Positions 43,647 through 56,640 of a stretch of DNA of 64,000 bases are shown here, piece by piece (positions within the stretch are counted from its first letter, which is position 1; each line of letters begins with the position of its first letter). The stretch covers positions 1 to 64,000 of the forward strand of contig JADANN010000097.1 of NCBI GenBank assembly GCA_018806985.1, given 5' to 3'. The stretch is from Angiostrongylus vasorum (taxonomy: Eukaryota > Nematoda > Chromadorea > Rhabditida > Metastrongylidae). The notes under the pieces are model-generated. The model was not told the origin of the DNA and ran no database searches. It saw only the letters and a list, made by a program, of their open reading frames with translations. The translations under genes were made by a program, and so were the position numbers.

Positions 43647-45555
43647 GCCCGGAGTTTTGTTCTTATTTCATCACTGTTCGCGATTCCAGTTTTCTATGGA
43701 AGAGTTCCCAGGGGAACATTTTTTGTGTTTCAAATGCTTTGGACACAATGGCATGTACGTTTTCTGCTAATAGTTCTTTTTTGTGTAAGAAATTATTCAC
43801 TTTATATTCCTTTAACATTATTTGTATATGAAACCGTAAATTTTTCCCGGAACACACTCCACCATGCGTTCGGCCTGAATCAGTGTCTTGTTTTTGCTTT
43901 GGAATTAGTACCTGCTGACATGGAGCACTTTAACTTTGAATTCAAGTAGATGCTGTTATTGCTGCCTATAACTTTTAAACCGGTTGTTTCTGTTCTGTCG
44001 GCTGTTAATATTTCATTTATACCAACTGAGACAATTTTTTCAGAATTAGCAGTCCGCTTATTTGTGATCTCGAGAGAAAGCTAGGTAATAACCGCATCGA
44101 ATTTTCACGAGCAATCTGGCTGAAGATGTTTGTGACTGATAGGTTTGTCGAGATAATAAAAACATCAACTACCTCAACTATGTTTTTCTATCGAAGTTTG
44201 TAAATAATTGTGGACGATATTGCGGCACAGTTTCCGCACGTGTTAATAATAGGACTGTTTGAATCAAGCTAGAAAGAATCATCGATATCATACTCGCATG
44301 AGGCATGTGAGGTACTCCAGAGTTTCTATTTAAAAAAATACTTGCTTTGCTTTTCCGATGCAATTTTATCAAGCAATGGGGCACTCACGAGTGTTCAAGA
44401 ACATAAGCCATTCGCAGAAAATTTGTCAGATGTAGAACCGTTGAAGGGATGCAATGAAATTAGGCGGGATTGCAACGTAGGTCCGATCGAGCGGCATGCC
44501 ATTGTTTGCTATGGGAAATCGCAAAAATGCGGGAATGCAGTTATACTAGTCAGTTCAAAAAAATTTTCCGCTTCATTTCTGGATTATATAAACTGCACAA
44601 CTAATGGTCAGTGGTTGGTTGCGCTTTTTCCCCGTTCATATTATTCTAGGGAATAGAAGCTGAAGGCTGTGTGCGTGTTTGCCTATGAGTTTTCATCCAT
44701 TAAGACTTACCGACATGATGTTCCAACCTAAAGTGCGAGTGATCAGCTGCTGAACGGATCGTTTTTTGCAAACAATTTCTAGTGTTACATTTTCTAAAGC
44801 TGATTATTTTTATAATTATAATTAGTTGAACAGTAGTTGTTTATTTGGGGCGCGAGACTCGGTTATCCTGGTGGAGTGCGAAGGAGATGGCTTCGTAGTA
44901 TTGAGTTGTTCGAGAGGAAGTTGGCGTTACATCTGTAAGGTAACATTTTTCTAAATTGACCTATCTACATTGCAATTGAATACAATTTGCAAATTGACTG
45001 CAGCAATAACCATATGGCGAGATAAACAAATGCGGTAAATTTATGAATGAATAAGCAACAACCATGAAGCCCACCGACTGGAGCGAGCAACGTGCGATAG
45101 ACTTATACTGCATATATTAATTGACGGCTTAATTAGCAAGGTGGTGAAGACTGTAAGAACAGTGCCTACGCTTATGGAAGGACAATTAATAGAGGTGCTT
45201 TTACATTCCTTCTGGACGAAGTGATTACGATGAACCATTGGTTTTCCAGCTACCCCATTCTGATTGGTAGAATAGAGTACCAAGCTGCATAGAGAACCGA
45301 AGACCATCCACGCCCTTTAAAAAAAGTGTGAGCTGAACAACGCCTTTATTTTGCACTGAAGATACATCAGAGAACGCTGGTCAGAAAGCTGTTCTGACCT
45401 TTGTATATTGCCTGTGCCATCCAGGTGACACTGATAGAACGATTTCGTAACACATGTGAAGGGGGTGGGAGCGATATACAATTAGCACAATCAGCACCGA
45501 AGGTGTATGGAAGAAGTATTAGCTAAGATCTGTTTCGTAAAAAAATATTTGAGAA
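43647..45555. other. No recognised gene or named repeat
   Basis: Mirror of 24,286-26,204. A frame of 114 codons at 43,605-43,949 begins in SINE1 and is hydrophobic in the middle. It is 10 codons longer than its left-arm counterpart because of a one-base difference near 43,855, so I do not treat it as a gene. Confidence 0.35.
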
Positions 45556-46866
45556 CACTCTCTAAATGTATCGAATGTACCGAGTCATCTTCGGGAAACG
45601 TCGCTTAAGAGCCCTGTGTGTGTATGTGTTTTTGCAACATCATCGATATAACTGAAGTATTGGCCCATGTTTCTGCTGCGTAGCATAGCGTTGGAATAAT
45701 CGTTGCGTCAAATATGAGGGTGTAAGTCTGTGGATCAGTAAGCTGATCAGTGGGCTCTGTGGGACGACCGAGTGCGGCCCATATTGCTCATTTTTTTCTA
45801 CAGCTTCTTTTAAGTCGTTATCACATCCATTGAACAACAAAGTTAATACGTTAGGTGAGGTTTTCTCAACTGGTGATTCATCCTGGAAGATGTTTTATTT
45901 CACACAAGATGCTCTTCATGAACTGGGATTCTTCTGGTTTATTTGCAACTCAATTTTGATCTCCATTTTGTTGGGCTCCAGAAGATTTTCTTTTCAACTG
46001 GATAATGTTTGAAATTGCAAGAACGATTGAAAAGAGTCGTTTAGCGTTGATCAATAATTGAAGGATGTGTCATATATTAAACCCAATTCTTCTCATCGTA
46101 GAGGTTATTGCATGCCTGTCTGGCTCTGCACGTCGACTTCAAGTGGCGTGTCTGTGCATGGAATCGCTGTTCTTGCCCTTTCACACAGGGCTGGCACCGG
46201 TGCCATGTTTCCGAACTCGTAGGAATTGAGGTTTGACAAGTCCGGGACGTGATATCGCCTCACCGTTCGATCCAGTGCGAGGCACCTCTAACTAATGAGT
46301 TATATGAGCCACAATGAGATTTAAAAAAGTGGAAGATTATCTGTCCAATTTCGGCTAACTGTCGACGAAAACGATCTGATTCGTCTAATGTCCTTGATAT
46401 GCACAGAGGGATCACTTGCGTGAAGCACTTGTCTAGTGCACTAAACAAGATGTAGAACCACAGTTATGAAGATTTCTTCGATCAGCTTTCATGGGCCTGA
46501 TAATCGTGAGCGACGTCATCTACCGCTGTGAATTTTGCCCCTTTTATATAACGATGTGATATGTTTTGCGAGAACAATAAGTAGTTTATCGCTTCATATT
46601 GTGAGGTTCTACAGCTGCTCTTTTTCCGTGCTTTCTATAGCAACTCGAACCTCAGAGAGAATTCCATATAGTTTTTCCTGTAGAGATGTTTTAGGGTTTG
46701 GGTTAGGAATTGTGGAACCCAAAGTTGGTGTAGGATTTTTCTGTTGTATTTTCTTATTATGACGAGTTCTGGTATTATACCTGTAAAGCATGAAACCATC
46801 TCCATGCTGTGCCCAGTGTGTGATCGTCGGATCCAGTTTCAGTGATGTCCTGCGTAAAACAAGATT
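45556..46866 (-). pseudogene. Decayed RTE-A LINE fragment (right arm)
   Basis: Mirror of 22,975-24,285, read on the minus strand: RRTSLKLDPTITHW, ILSEVRVAIEST, ISRTLDES, NDLKEAVE in order. Confidence 0.65.
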
Positions 46867-47589
46867 TTTTTGGTCTCTCACTGATCCCCTTACCTACGAG
46901 ACCTTAGACGTCGTAGACAGGAGCATTCAGGGTGCGCAACACTGAGGCTGACCTTTTGCGGGCTTGGCAACTGGTTTGTAATCAATGACGGTTTCACTTT
47001 TTTCTGCCTGCGTTTTTTGTTAAGTGGAACAAATGACAGATATGTGATTGACATGCAGAATTCAGTCTATGTCAGCTTGTCAACAGATCATATTTTAGCC
47101 GATTACGTGGCACGCACGGAACACGGATGGCGGTTGTCGTTCGGATTGCAACAGTGTCTGCTGGAAGCTTCCTCGATTGTGCATCGCATACTCGTCACCC
47201 GAAGAGTGACCCTCTTACGAGGTTATGAGAAGACGGTGTCATAATCAGCGTCACACACTTGTCATTCCACTATGTGTTTTTTTTCTTCTCAACGTTCTAG
47301 CAATCCGATCTCCAACTCTGTTCATTTGGTTGATCGTTTTGTTGTCGTTGCATGCCCGTTTTTCTTGTGATAAGTGATTTTATTCATATTGAAGGTAGTG
47401 GCACGATATTATGAAGTATATCTGGACTACTCAGAATCTCACCGTAAGTCAATTTGTAAAAATATATAATAATGTCGAAGGAAACAATAAGTCGAAGTGA
47501 CCAGAAAAGTCGAAGGATCACTAGTTCTTCGAATTTCCAACCATACGCATCAGCAATAATTTTTTCAGTCACTAAATGACATGGTTACA
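46867..47589. other. No recognised feature
   Basis: Mirror of 22,251-22,974. Confidence 0.35.
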
Positions 47590-47990
47590 CACCCACCAAT
47601 AAAACCACGACATGTTCTTGCTGCATACCAGAATTCATCAGCAGCCTCTCGGCACTATAAAGGCACTAAGAAAGCCAGAAAAACAACCTCTTCTTCCACA
47701 AATTTTGGTGACTTTAGGTTTATCCGATGCTGACGACCGTTCTGTTATCTTATTCTTCTTGATTACCGTTTGGCAGTAGTTCCTTTTTTTCGAGTTCTGT
47801 GCTGCTAAATACCATTTCAAAACCCCTTTTATGCACTTTCGCTCCGAATAATTGAATTATAGTACGAATTGCTCAGAGACCAAAATGAAAATTCTGACAA
47901 ATCTACTTCCACGAATTCGAGCCCAGCCGTAGTGCAGCAAAACGGCGCGGGAATTAATGTTGCGTAGCTCTAAGGATTGAGGATAAAAGG
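47590..47990. repeat. Repeat R, copy 2 (right arm)
   Basis: Mirror of 21,851-22,250, uninterrupted state. Confidence 0.6.
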
Positions 47991-47992
47991 AG

Positions 47993-48241
47993 TGGCGCGT
48001 GTAGCGGAGTGTTTAGGGATGCCCTGCTACAAATAATATATCGGTCGCTAATTGGATTCCGAACCCAAGGTTTGCCAAGCGTTCTGTAGATCCGGGCTCA
48101 GTAAATTGGTGCCAGACCTTGCTGATAAGCCATCGAAAGTCAATGTATAGATAAGATGTGCATTCAGTTCCCTTTAACGATGCTTGATAAAGAGGCATCT
48201 CTCAGCACCTTAAAGAATGCATGGCGGATCCCTCAGAGAAT
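47993..48241 (+). mobile_element. SINE1 copy, diverged (right arm)
   Basis: Mirror of 21,600-21,850. GTGTAGCGGAGTGTTTAGGG and TTGGATTCCGAACCC mark the promoter-like head. Confidence 0.6.
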
Positions 48242-48715
48242 GATTAACGTTGATAGTTTATGCATCCTTTTCAGCCCCAAGCAATTACAATGAATGCACA
48301 ATGGTGACACAAGCTATGAAAACTGAATCGCAGCGTGTACGACGTCGAAAATAGACGATGTTACCCACGTTCTTCTCCTACTGACGATGCTGAATATAAG
48401 GTTTACCTGAAAGCAAATACATGCACGTGATTGTTTACATTTTTATCCACCGCCTGTTCCTTCTTAGCAGGGTGCGGCATGAAGTGCAACTACAAGGGTG
48501 CTGAGATATGAGCAAAGCTGAGGATCCTATGCTTCCAATAAAGGTAATCGCGGTTTCGAAGGCCGCATGAGTTCGTTTCGCTCACATTTTAGCACAGTCG
48601 TGGTTGAACACGCAGAGCAGCTCGACAACTTGCAAAAGTATTGGTGGAAGTATCTTAACTTTTTTGGAGGATTTAAAGAGCCGAGCCTTAATGAGAGCCA
48701 GCTTTTAAGATATTG
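48242..48715. other. No gene; possible half MITE
   Basis: Mirror of 21,126-21,599; MITE-like terminus at about 48,480-48,530. Confidence 0.35.
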
Positions 48716-48946
48716 CCGCGCTATGTGCCGTCAGTAAAGGCCGCAGTGAAAGGAGGCGTCCTGCAACACACACGTGAAATCGGTCCCTGCGCCCATGGCC
48801 CACCAAGCCTTCCATCCTTCCGGGGTCGGCAAATTCGTACACATCGGCAGTCCACTGTGAGCCATCGTAAAGGCCAGATATGCATTCAATCAACTCCAAA
48901 CGATTGTTAATGAAGTCGAGTTCATGGTGCATCCCTCAGGGATTGA
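48716..48946 (+). mobile_element. SINE1 copy (right arm)
   Basis: Mirror of 20,895-21,125. GCGCCCATGGCCCACCAAGC at about 48,788 and CCCTCAGGGATTGATCAGAG at the 3' end. Confidence 0.75.
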
Positions 48947-49370
48947 TCAGAGCCGCGGGCTTTATCATTTATGCTTTATTTACCGCCAAATAACCTACCA
49001 AGTTCTACAAGACGGATTGCTCGCCGAAAAAAGAAGTCATATGGGATGACCGCAGTAGATCAACATCCGTTCTTTATAAAAGAACACCGCTGAGTGAAGT
49101 TCCCACTCAAGAAGTTCTTATTCCAATTGATTTGGCAACTACCAGTTTGAGATTTTTATAGCAACCTTGTATCAGTTCAACCGTATAGTATGTTGCTCAA
49201 AGAGCATCAGATCGTCGAAGTCCAAAAAGGGATGTGGCATGAATGAACGGAAATGAAATCATTGCTTTGATGTGTCGGCGGCGTTTCCACTGCGCAGCCA
49301 GAATGGCCCGTTTCTCTATCACCACTGAAGCCCTTGCTTTTTCTTCCTGTCAGCCAGATTTTTTACCTAG
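48947..49370. other. No recognised feature
   Basis: Mirror of 20,471-20,894. Confidence 0.35.
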
Positions 49371-49735
49371 TGATGCAATCAGTAGTGAAATAACGTAAAA
49401 TGTTATACAACAAATAATGTAATATGAGCGTATAGATAACGTAGATGCACTCTACATTATATTAACGCGGAGGAGGAGAGCGGACGAAGTGGAGTGGACT
49501 GCATCCAACGCTTTTCTTCTGTGTTTTATTTCACTACACTGAGCTTTTCTTTTACCGCGGTTTTTATAATCAGTCAAATTACAGAGTCCCACTTTAACTG
49601 CACCGCTCTGAGGAAGGCAAAATCGCCGAAACGTCAGCCATCGACCAACAACAGCACTGACACCGACAACGAGAACGTATACCAACCTCGCACCAGCACG
49701 AAAAGATCAGTTTATGAGATCATATGAGAGATAAA
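49371..49735 (+). mobile_element. Isolated RTE-A-type leader (right arm)
   Basis: Mirror of 20,106-20,470. Plus-strand order: ATAGATAACGTAGATGCACT, GCGGAGGAGGAG, TTTTATTTCACTACAC, hammerhead-like motif, then CAACAACAGCACTGACACC. Compare 57,480-57,725 in RTE-A, where the same leader continues into the endonuclease. Confidence 0.6.
49608..49635 (+). ncRNA. Hammerhead-like ribozyme motif (candidate, right arm)
   Basis: CTGAGGA (49,608-49,614), A, GGC stem with loop, GCC (to 49,627), GAAA (49,628-49,631), CGTC (49,632-49,635). Possible stem I: GCT just before and AGC just after. Stem II is displaced by one extra A relative to the canonical core. Confidence 0.4.
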
Positions 49736-50637
49736 CAATAAGTCTATAATTTGTTCCTGCTTCGTACCAGAACTCATTAGCACCCTCTTCCGACTATGAA
49801 GACACTAAGAAAGCCAGAAAAATAATGTTTTACTTTCACAATTTTTGGTGACTTTAGGTCTATCCGAAGGTGATAATCACTTTGTTATCTTATTCTTCTT
49901 GTTCATCTTTTGGCAATTTTTTTTTCGGGTTCTGTGCTACTATATATCACTGCAAACTCCTTGTATTCACTTTGGATCCGAATGAATGAATTATAGCACA
50001 AACTGCGTTTTTCGTAAGTATTAGAGGTAGTACAACCACCACACAAAGCCGGTCCTTCGTGTTGCCTGTCTCAGGTACTTTTCTCTCTATTAGCACCATC
50101 AGAAATCACTCGTCAACGGGGTTGAGCTCGGAAGCCCAAATCGGTATTGAAGCCAGTTAAGCTGAGTCTGTAGTCGAAATCACAATTTTAGCCTTTTATT
50201 TAGTGCCTGCAGCAATTTTTTCACGTCAAGGTGTTATCTGTGATACGACAACAATGATGCTGAGATATTTACAAAACTCCCGACCGCAGATGTCTGTCTA
50301 GCTGAAAGACAGGCAAAACGATGTACCCGCATGGTGTGGTGGTGAATGCGCTAGCCCCCGGAAAGAATAGCGCGTTCGTTCCTCACCGCGGACACCTGCG
50401 GTCGGAGTTTTGAAAATATCGCAGCATCGTTATGGTTGTATCACACATAATGCCCTGCTGTGAAAACTTGCTATAGGCAGTAAATAAAAAAGTTGGCACT
50501 TAGAGGTAGTAATCCTAGACGCCAACATAGAAATTTCGACAAATCTACTTCTACGAATGTAGACTCGGCCGTAGTGCAGCGAAACAGCGCGAGAATTAAT
50601 GATGTGCAGCTCTAAGGATAGAGGATAAAAGGAGTAG
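49736..50637. repeat. Repeat R, copy 1, interrupted (right arm)
   Basis: Mirror of 19,204-20,105. Confidence 0.65.
50033..50499. mobile_element. MITE-like insertion with target duplication (right arm)
   Basis: Mirror of 19,342-19,808. TTAGAGGTAGTA flanks it on both sides (about 50,021-50,032 and 50,500-50,511). One base near 50,400 differs from the left arm. Confidence 0.65.
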
Positions 50638-50713
50638 CGCATGCGGTTCAGTGGCTGAAAGGTACGATGCTGTGCATACTGGATCGATCGCTGATTTGAT
50701 GCCGTGTCCCAGG
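50638..50713 (+). mobile_element. tRNA-like SINE head (right arm)
   Basis: Mirror of 19,128-19,203, immediately 5' of RTE-B2. Confidence 0.45.
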
Positions 50714-50717
50714 CTTC

Positions 50718-52311
50718 CCACGGATCTCCCTCATATGAGGGATCTCGAGCCGGTTAGTGGCGAGGCTACGTGACGCGTCCCCAGGTGGCGTATAGGGGGG
50801 TTAATCGCGGACTTTTCTTCCCTGAGACGCAGACGAATCCAGGAGATGGACTCCCTGTTTCCGTGGCGGTGATCTGGCACGTACTTTCTGTATTTAAGAG
50901 GCGTATTCATGGCATGCGCGTGTGGGTGCGTTCTCGCTTTATGCGGATTGCATTCTACGAGTCAATTCGGCCAAAGCTTGCAATTAAGTGACAGGGAAGT
51001 ATATGGGGGGGCGGTTAGTCGCCTCCAACAAATAAGCTGCATGTCCACTTTGGACGAGCCTGGCAAACTACCCCAGAGTATGCCCAGCCCCCCTCGTTCA
51101 AAGCCCGGCAAGCTATACGTGAGTATTAAAAGGCTTGAAACTGTAAAAGAAACGGACCTCATTCCCCTGACCACGAAAGAGCCTCCAATTTCGCAGCGTT
51201 GGGTAGGACAAGTACGGAGAAGCTGCCAAAATCTCAGGGTCAAAGGAAGCTGCCTGGATCACGAACAACTAACGTGACGATCAGCACTTACAATGTACAT
51301 ACCCTTGCATCCGAGTCCTCGATAGAAGACTTGACAACGCAGGCGAGAAAGATAAGGAAGGTACAACGTCATCGGACTGGCTGAGAGACGCCATCTTTTC
51401 AACTCCGTGTATGACAAAGGAGAAGCACCGCCCATCGGAACATGCCACAGTAGAGGAGTCGGCGGCGTCGGTGTTTTCGTCAACACGAGTTTCTCCATGA
51501 ACATCGATTCATTCGAACAACCCACAACTGGAATCGACGTTTGCGATTAAAAAGATGTGGATCAATACCGGCTTTGACAATCTTCGTCGTTTACGCGCCG
51601 GCATCAAACTATGACGAAGAAGAAGTCGAAGCATTCTATATGGACTTGGAGAAGTTCTACAGAGAAGACCACACATTCCTCAAGGTCATCATTAGAGATT
51701 TCAACGCCAAGATTGGACCAAGAAGAAAGACTGAAGAACGTCACATTGGGACCCACGGATTAGAATGGAACGAACAGGGTGAGCGGCTCGTCTGAGTTTA
51801 TCATGGCGACCAAGACAATCCATGGTAACTCACAATTCCAAAAGCCCCAACCTCAGCGCTGGACGTGGGAGTCTCCCAATGGAGAGTACCATAACGAAAT
51901 AGACCACATCACAGTAAATAGGTTTTGCCTAACCGATATCGCTGTTGTCCCAAAATTCTACACGGAAGCAGACCATCGCCTCCTTCGTGCAAGATTCTAT
52001 TCCTCGCGGAAAGGAGAAAGAGCCGCTAAATTCAAAAACCGAAGGCCCAGCACCGCCACAAACTGGGACATATTGAATTCATTAGTCCGTTGTTGGGAAG
52101 ATGCCGTTGTCGATAACATCGACGAAAAAAATACGATCGGCTCATTCAACATCTTCACGTTAGCGCTATGAAAGCTGAGAGTTCGAAAGCTACCAAGAGA
52201 CATTTGTCTCTAGAAACACTCCAGCTGATACGCCAGCGTGGAATCGCACGAGCTGCAGTCAACCACGAACTAACGTCCGAACTTGCAAAACAATATAAAC
52301 AAGCGACAAAA
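50718..52311 (+). mobile_element. RTE-B2, 3'-truncated LINE copy (right arm)
   Basis: Mirror of 17,531-19,124. The leader begins TCTCCCTCATATGAGGGATC at about 50,725. A leader ORF of 122 codons (50,909-51,277) includes PSPPRSKPGKLYVSIK and ISQRWVGQVRRSC. The endonuclease runs to EADHRLLRARF and the linker to QATK. The left-arm copy differs by a three-base indel near 51,788 and by substitutions near 51,838-51,850. RT domain and tail absent. Confidence 0.8.
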
Positions 52312-52599
52312 TAGTAGACAAGTAGAACTGTATGGTGGGTCGATGAGAATCAATACGAGACTTAAAAGTTTCCTGTCTTTCAAAAACCATATCAACCTTC
52401 ATCTTCAAGGACATAAATTGCGCTTATAAAGTTCGGTTCAGGTTGTAAAAAATCACGTTATTGTTTTTTGTTTTCAAGTTTATTTTAGGAAGTTAGAATT
52501 TGCTTAGTGCAGGAAGAAGTATTAGTACCTAAAGCTAGACGACAGCAGCAAAAAAGGATAGAGCGTGCGACATTGATTAATTTATAAAAATTCACTACG
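52312..52599. repeat. Flank segment of the B2/SINE-L block (right arm)
   Basis: Mirror of 17,246-17,530. Confidence 0.6.
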
Positions 52600-53249
52600 G
52601 ATGTAAAGGGTCGTTTAGCCCAGTGGATACAGGTGCACTGCAGAACACATGGGATCGATCCTGGGCCTAAAGCACACCAAGCCCTCCATCCCTCCGTGGT
52701 CTGCAAATTAGCTACCAGACCTATCTAGGAGGGTAGCAGCCTTAAGTCGATACATTGGTAGGCCACTGAAAATCACAATACATGCCATACATGCACTTAA
52801 TCTCCTTTTGCGGTGCTCGATGAAATCCAATCCATTAGGCCTCAGGAGCTGATCAACGCCAAGAGCTTTTTTAACACTATGTGTTCGAACCCCTTGGAGG
52901 CATCGTTGACATGGCTGAATGCGTATTCGTCATATGCATTCTCCTTCAGGAACCCACAGTTGTTTTGAGCAGATGTTTTCATTTCGCAGAAAAACTTACG
53001 TACTATTTTCTCGGCCGCTTAATGATGGAAGGTACCAACGACGCGCGTAATTGAGCCTTTGACCAAGCCAGTGCGTATTGCAGAGCACTTCTAACGATTG
53101 CCCTAGAGGGGCCAGATAAAAAAAAATTGCAAAAAAAAATGTCTTGTTGTCAGTGTGCGTAGCACCGCGAAAGGTGATCATCGATTGACATACACATATA
53201 TACATACATCCACATGCATGGATATATATATATATATATATATATATAT
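52600..53249 (+). mobile_element. SINE-L copy with (TA)n tail (right arm)
   Basis: A box at about 52,612, B box at about 52,650, (TA)n tail at 53,221-53,249. Mirror of 16,597-17,245. Confidence 0.75.
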
Positions 53250-53260
53250 CTTACTACCAT

Positions 53261-56200
53261 GGCTCTCACTCTTACGAGCGATCCCGAGGCGGTTATTCGA
53301 GAGGTGACACGGCACGTCCGCAGGTAGTGGATAGGGGGGTTAATCGCGGACCAAAAGCCACCTTTGCTTCCCTAAGACGAAGGTGGATACAGGGCGATGG
53401 ACTCCCTGTTTCTGATGGGCCGATTTGGTACATACTTTCTGCATGCACGAAGGGTATTCACGCGTGCGTGTGTGGGTGCGTTGTAGTTCATGCGGATTGT
53501 TTTCTACAAATCAATTCAGGCAAAAGCCTGAAATCAAGTGACAGGGAATTATATGGAAGGAGGTTCGGAGTCGCCTCAAACAAGTAAGCTCCATGTCCGC
53601 TCTAGGAGAGAGTCGCAGGCTATGCGTCAGTATATCCGGCCCCCACGTTCAGAGCCCAGCAAACTTTACGTGGGTATTCAAAAAGCTAAACACCGTAAAA
53701 GAAACGGGCCTCATTCCCCTAAAGAGCCCCCAATTCAGCAGCGTTGGGTAGGACGAGTACGGAGAGGCTGCTAAAATCTTAGGGCCAATGGAAGCTGCCT
53801 GGATCACGAAGAATTATGGCGACCATCTGTACCTACAATGCGCGTACACTTGCATCCGAGTCCTCAATAGAAGACTTGACAACGCAGGCGAGAAAGATAA
53901 GGAAGGTACAACGTCATCGGACTGGCTGAGAGACGCCATCTTTTCAACTCCGTGTATGACAAAGGAGAAGCACCGCCCATCGGAACATGCCACAGTAGAG
54001 GAGTCGGCGGCGTCGGTGTTTTCGTCAACACGAGTTTCTCCATGAACATCGATTCATTCGAACAACCCACAACTGGAATCGACGTTTGCGATTAAAAAAG
54101 ATGTGGATCAATACCGGCTTTAACAATCTTCGTCGTTTACGCGCCGACATCAAACTTTGACGAAGAAGAAGTTGAAGCGTTCTACATGACTTGCAGAAGT
54201 TCTACAGAAAAAGACCATACATTCTTCAGGGTGATCATTGGAGATTTTAACGCCAAGATCGGACCAAGAAAAACGTCTGAAGAACGTCGCATAGGGAACC
54301 AAGGGGATAGAATGGAACAAACAGAGTCAGCGGTTCGCTGAGTTTATTATGGTGACCAATACTATCCATGGTAACTTGCAATTCCAAAAGCCGCAACCTC
54401 AACGCTGGACGTGGGAGTCTCCCAATGGAGAGTACCATAACGAAATAGACCACGTCATAGTAAATAGAACGTTTTGCCTAACCGATGTCGCTGTTGTCCC
54501 AAAATTCTTCACGGATCGGGCCACCGCCTCCTTCGTGCGAGATCCCATTTCTCGCAGAAAAGAGAAAAAAGCCGATAAATTCAAAAACTGAAGTCCCAGA
54601 ACCACCATTCATTAGTCGGCTGTATGGAAGATGCCATTGTCGACAACATCAACGAAGAATGCGATCGGCTCATCCAACGCCTTCACGCTAGCGCTATGAA
54701 AGCTGAGAGTTCGAAAGTCACCAAGAGACGTCTGTCTCCAGAAACACTCGAGCTGATACGCCAGCGTGGAATCGCACGAGCGACAGGCAACCACGAACTA
54801 TCGTCCGAACGTGCAAAACAATACAGACAGGCGATAAAAGAAGATGTTAAAGAGAGAAAAGCAGCAGTAATGGTCGAAGCTGCAGAGGCTGGGGAAGAGC
54901 ATTCGCAAAGCTCACCGAAGATTCGCCAATTATAAGACCAAGATGATTGCACTCCGACGCCCTGACGGAGCAGTTACAACATCCAGAAAGGCAATGGAGA
55001 AAATCACTTACGATTACTACTCAGATCTCCACGATAGCCACATCCACCTTCCGTCATAATGGAGAATGGATACGTTGTACCACCGGTTCTCCATTCCGAA
55101 ATTCGACAAGCCATTTCGTCGATGAAAAATCGAAAAACACGAGGTCCGAAGAGGATAAGATCAAACACCTGAAGAGCCTTCCGCCAGTCCTCGTAAACAC
55201 ACTAGCTCGGCTCTTCACACGTTACCTGTCTGAATGCAAGGTCCTAGTCAGTGGAAGATCGGCAATACCGTGTTATTGCTCGGCAACGACCGCTCAATCT
55301 ACTCGTCGTCTGTCGTCTACAAACATTTCACTCGAGTCATCTCAAACAGGATTGAAAGAACACTGGACGAAGGACAGCCAGGTGAGCAAGTAGGATTTCG
55401 AAAAGCATTTAGCAGAATAGACCACGTCCACACGATAACAAAACTCATTGAGGTATCGCGAGAGGACAAAAGACCGCTTTGTCTCACTTTCATCGATTTG
55501 AACAAGGCATTTGACTCAATTGAGATATAAGCAGTCATGGAAGCCCTTAACAGTCGAGGAGTCCCTACTCAGTACATAAAGATTGTTCGTGGGCTGTACA
55601 AAAATTTCACAACCAAGATATCATCATTCTGCAACAATGTTAACATTGACGTCAAAGAGGGGTTAGGCAAGACGAGACCATCTTGCCAAAAATTACATAC
55701 CGCCACCCTCCAGAACGTCATGCGAACATTGGAATGGTTTAATATGGGAGCGAAAATCGATGGTCGACCCGGCAGTTACATCATCCTCGCTTTGCTGGTG
55801 ACATCGCCCTTATAACACCAAACATTAGCCAAGCGGAACGTATGCTTTCCACTTTAATAAAGCCTATGGAAAGATTGGTCTTCGCCTAAATCTAACAAAA
55901 AACGATGCTCATGAAGAACGGATTGGTTTCGCGTGCCCCATTCATGCTCAACGGAACGAATATCTCCGAATGCTCCAGTTTTATCAACCTAGATCGTGAA
56001 ATCAATATAATGAACGACCTAGCTCCAGAGCTGAGCAGAAGGAAACGAACGGCCTGGCGAGCTTTCAAGAGCATCGAGGATGTAGTGAAGAAAATAAGGA
56101 ACACCCGACTCCATGTTCACCTTTTTCGACTCAGTGGTACTTCCTGCCCTAAAATATTCGTCAGAAACTTGGTCGCTGCGTACGCAGGATGAAAGATCAC

Positions 56201-56640
56201 TCAGCGTTATCGAAGGCGCAGTCGAAAGGACGATGCTAGGTGTATCTCGTTTCACACAAGAAAGGAAGGTTTCCGAAGCTCCGACCTACGAGAACGATCA
56301 AAAATCAAACATGCCGTTTTTTATCGCAAGCAGTCGAAGATAAGGTGAGCAGGACACGTAATGCGTATGAACAACAACCGATGGACAACAGCCATTAGTG
56401 ACTGGATTCCTCGGGATGTTAAATGCACTGCAGGAAGACCACCGACTCGATGGTCGGAGTTCCTCACGAAAAGCGTACAAGAAAGACATAATGCTCGACG
56501 AGTCCGTAGAGCGAGCAGAACCCTACTGGGCCACTCTTGCACGCCACAGGGTAAAATGGAAGATTTACTGGCTCCTGTTCGAGTCAGTCGACGATCAACG
56601 GGACTACAGGTGATACAGGTGAGGTGATAGGTGAGGTAAC
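53261..56640 (+). mobile_element. RTE-B1, nearly full-length LINE (right arm)
   Basis: Mirror of 13,208-16,585, readable on the plus strand. Leader 53,261-53,815 (leader frame 53,538-53,774 with PPRSEPSKLYVGIQKAK and IQQRWVGRVRRGC), endonuclease, linker, RT, C-terminal domain. 3' tail with GGTGATACAGGTGAGGTGAT at 56,611-56,630. Confidence 0.85.
53815..56613 (+). pseudogene. RTE-B1 endonuclease/reverse transcriptase, dead RT (right arm)
   Basis: Plus-strand counterpart of 13,235-16,050. [19 protein letters not shown] at about 53,823; GVGGVGVFVNTSFSMNID at about 54,003; [18 protein letters not shown] at about 54,235; NEIDHVIVNRTFCLTDVAV at about 54,437; PETLELIRQRGIARA at about 54,740; LTFIDLNKAFD (motif A) at about 55,485; FAGD at 55,791-55,802 in place of FADD; GRPPTRWSEFLTK at about 56,435; stop 56,611-56,613. 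Differs from the left copy by homopolymer shifts at about 54,095, 55,670 and 55,895: the left copy is in frame at the first and third, the right copy at the second. Confidence 0.85.
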
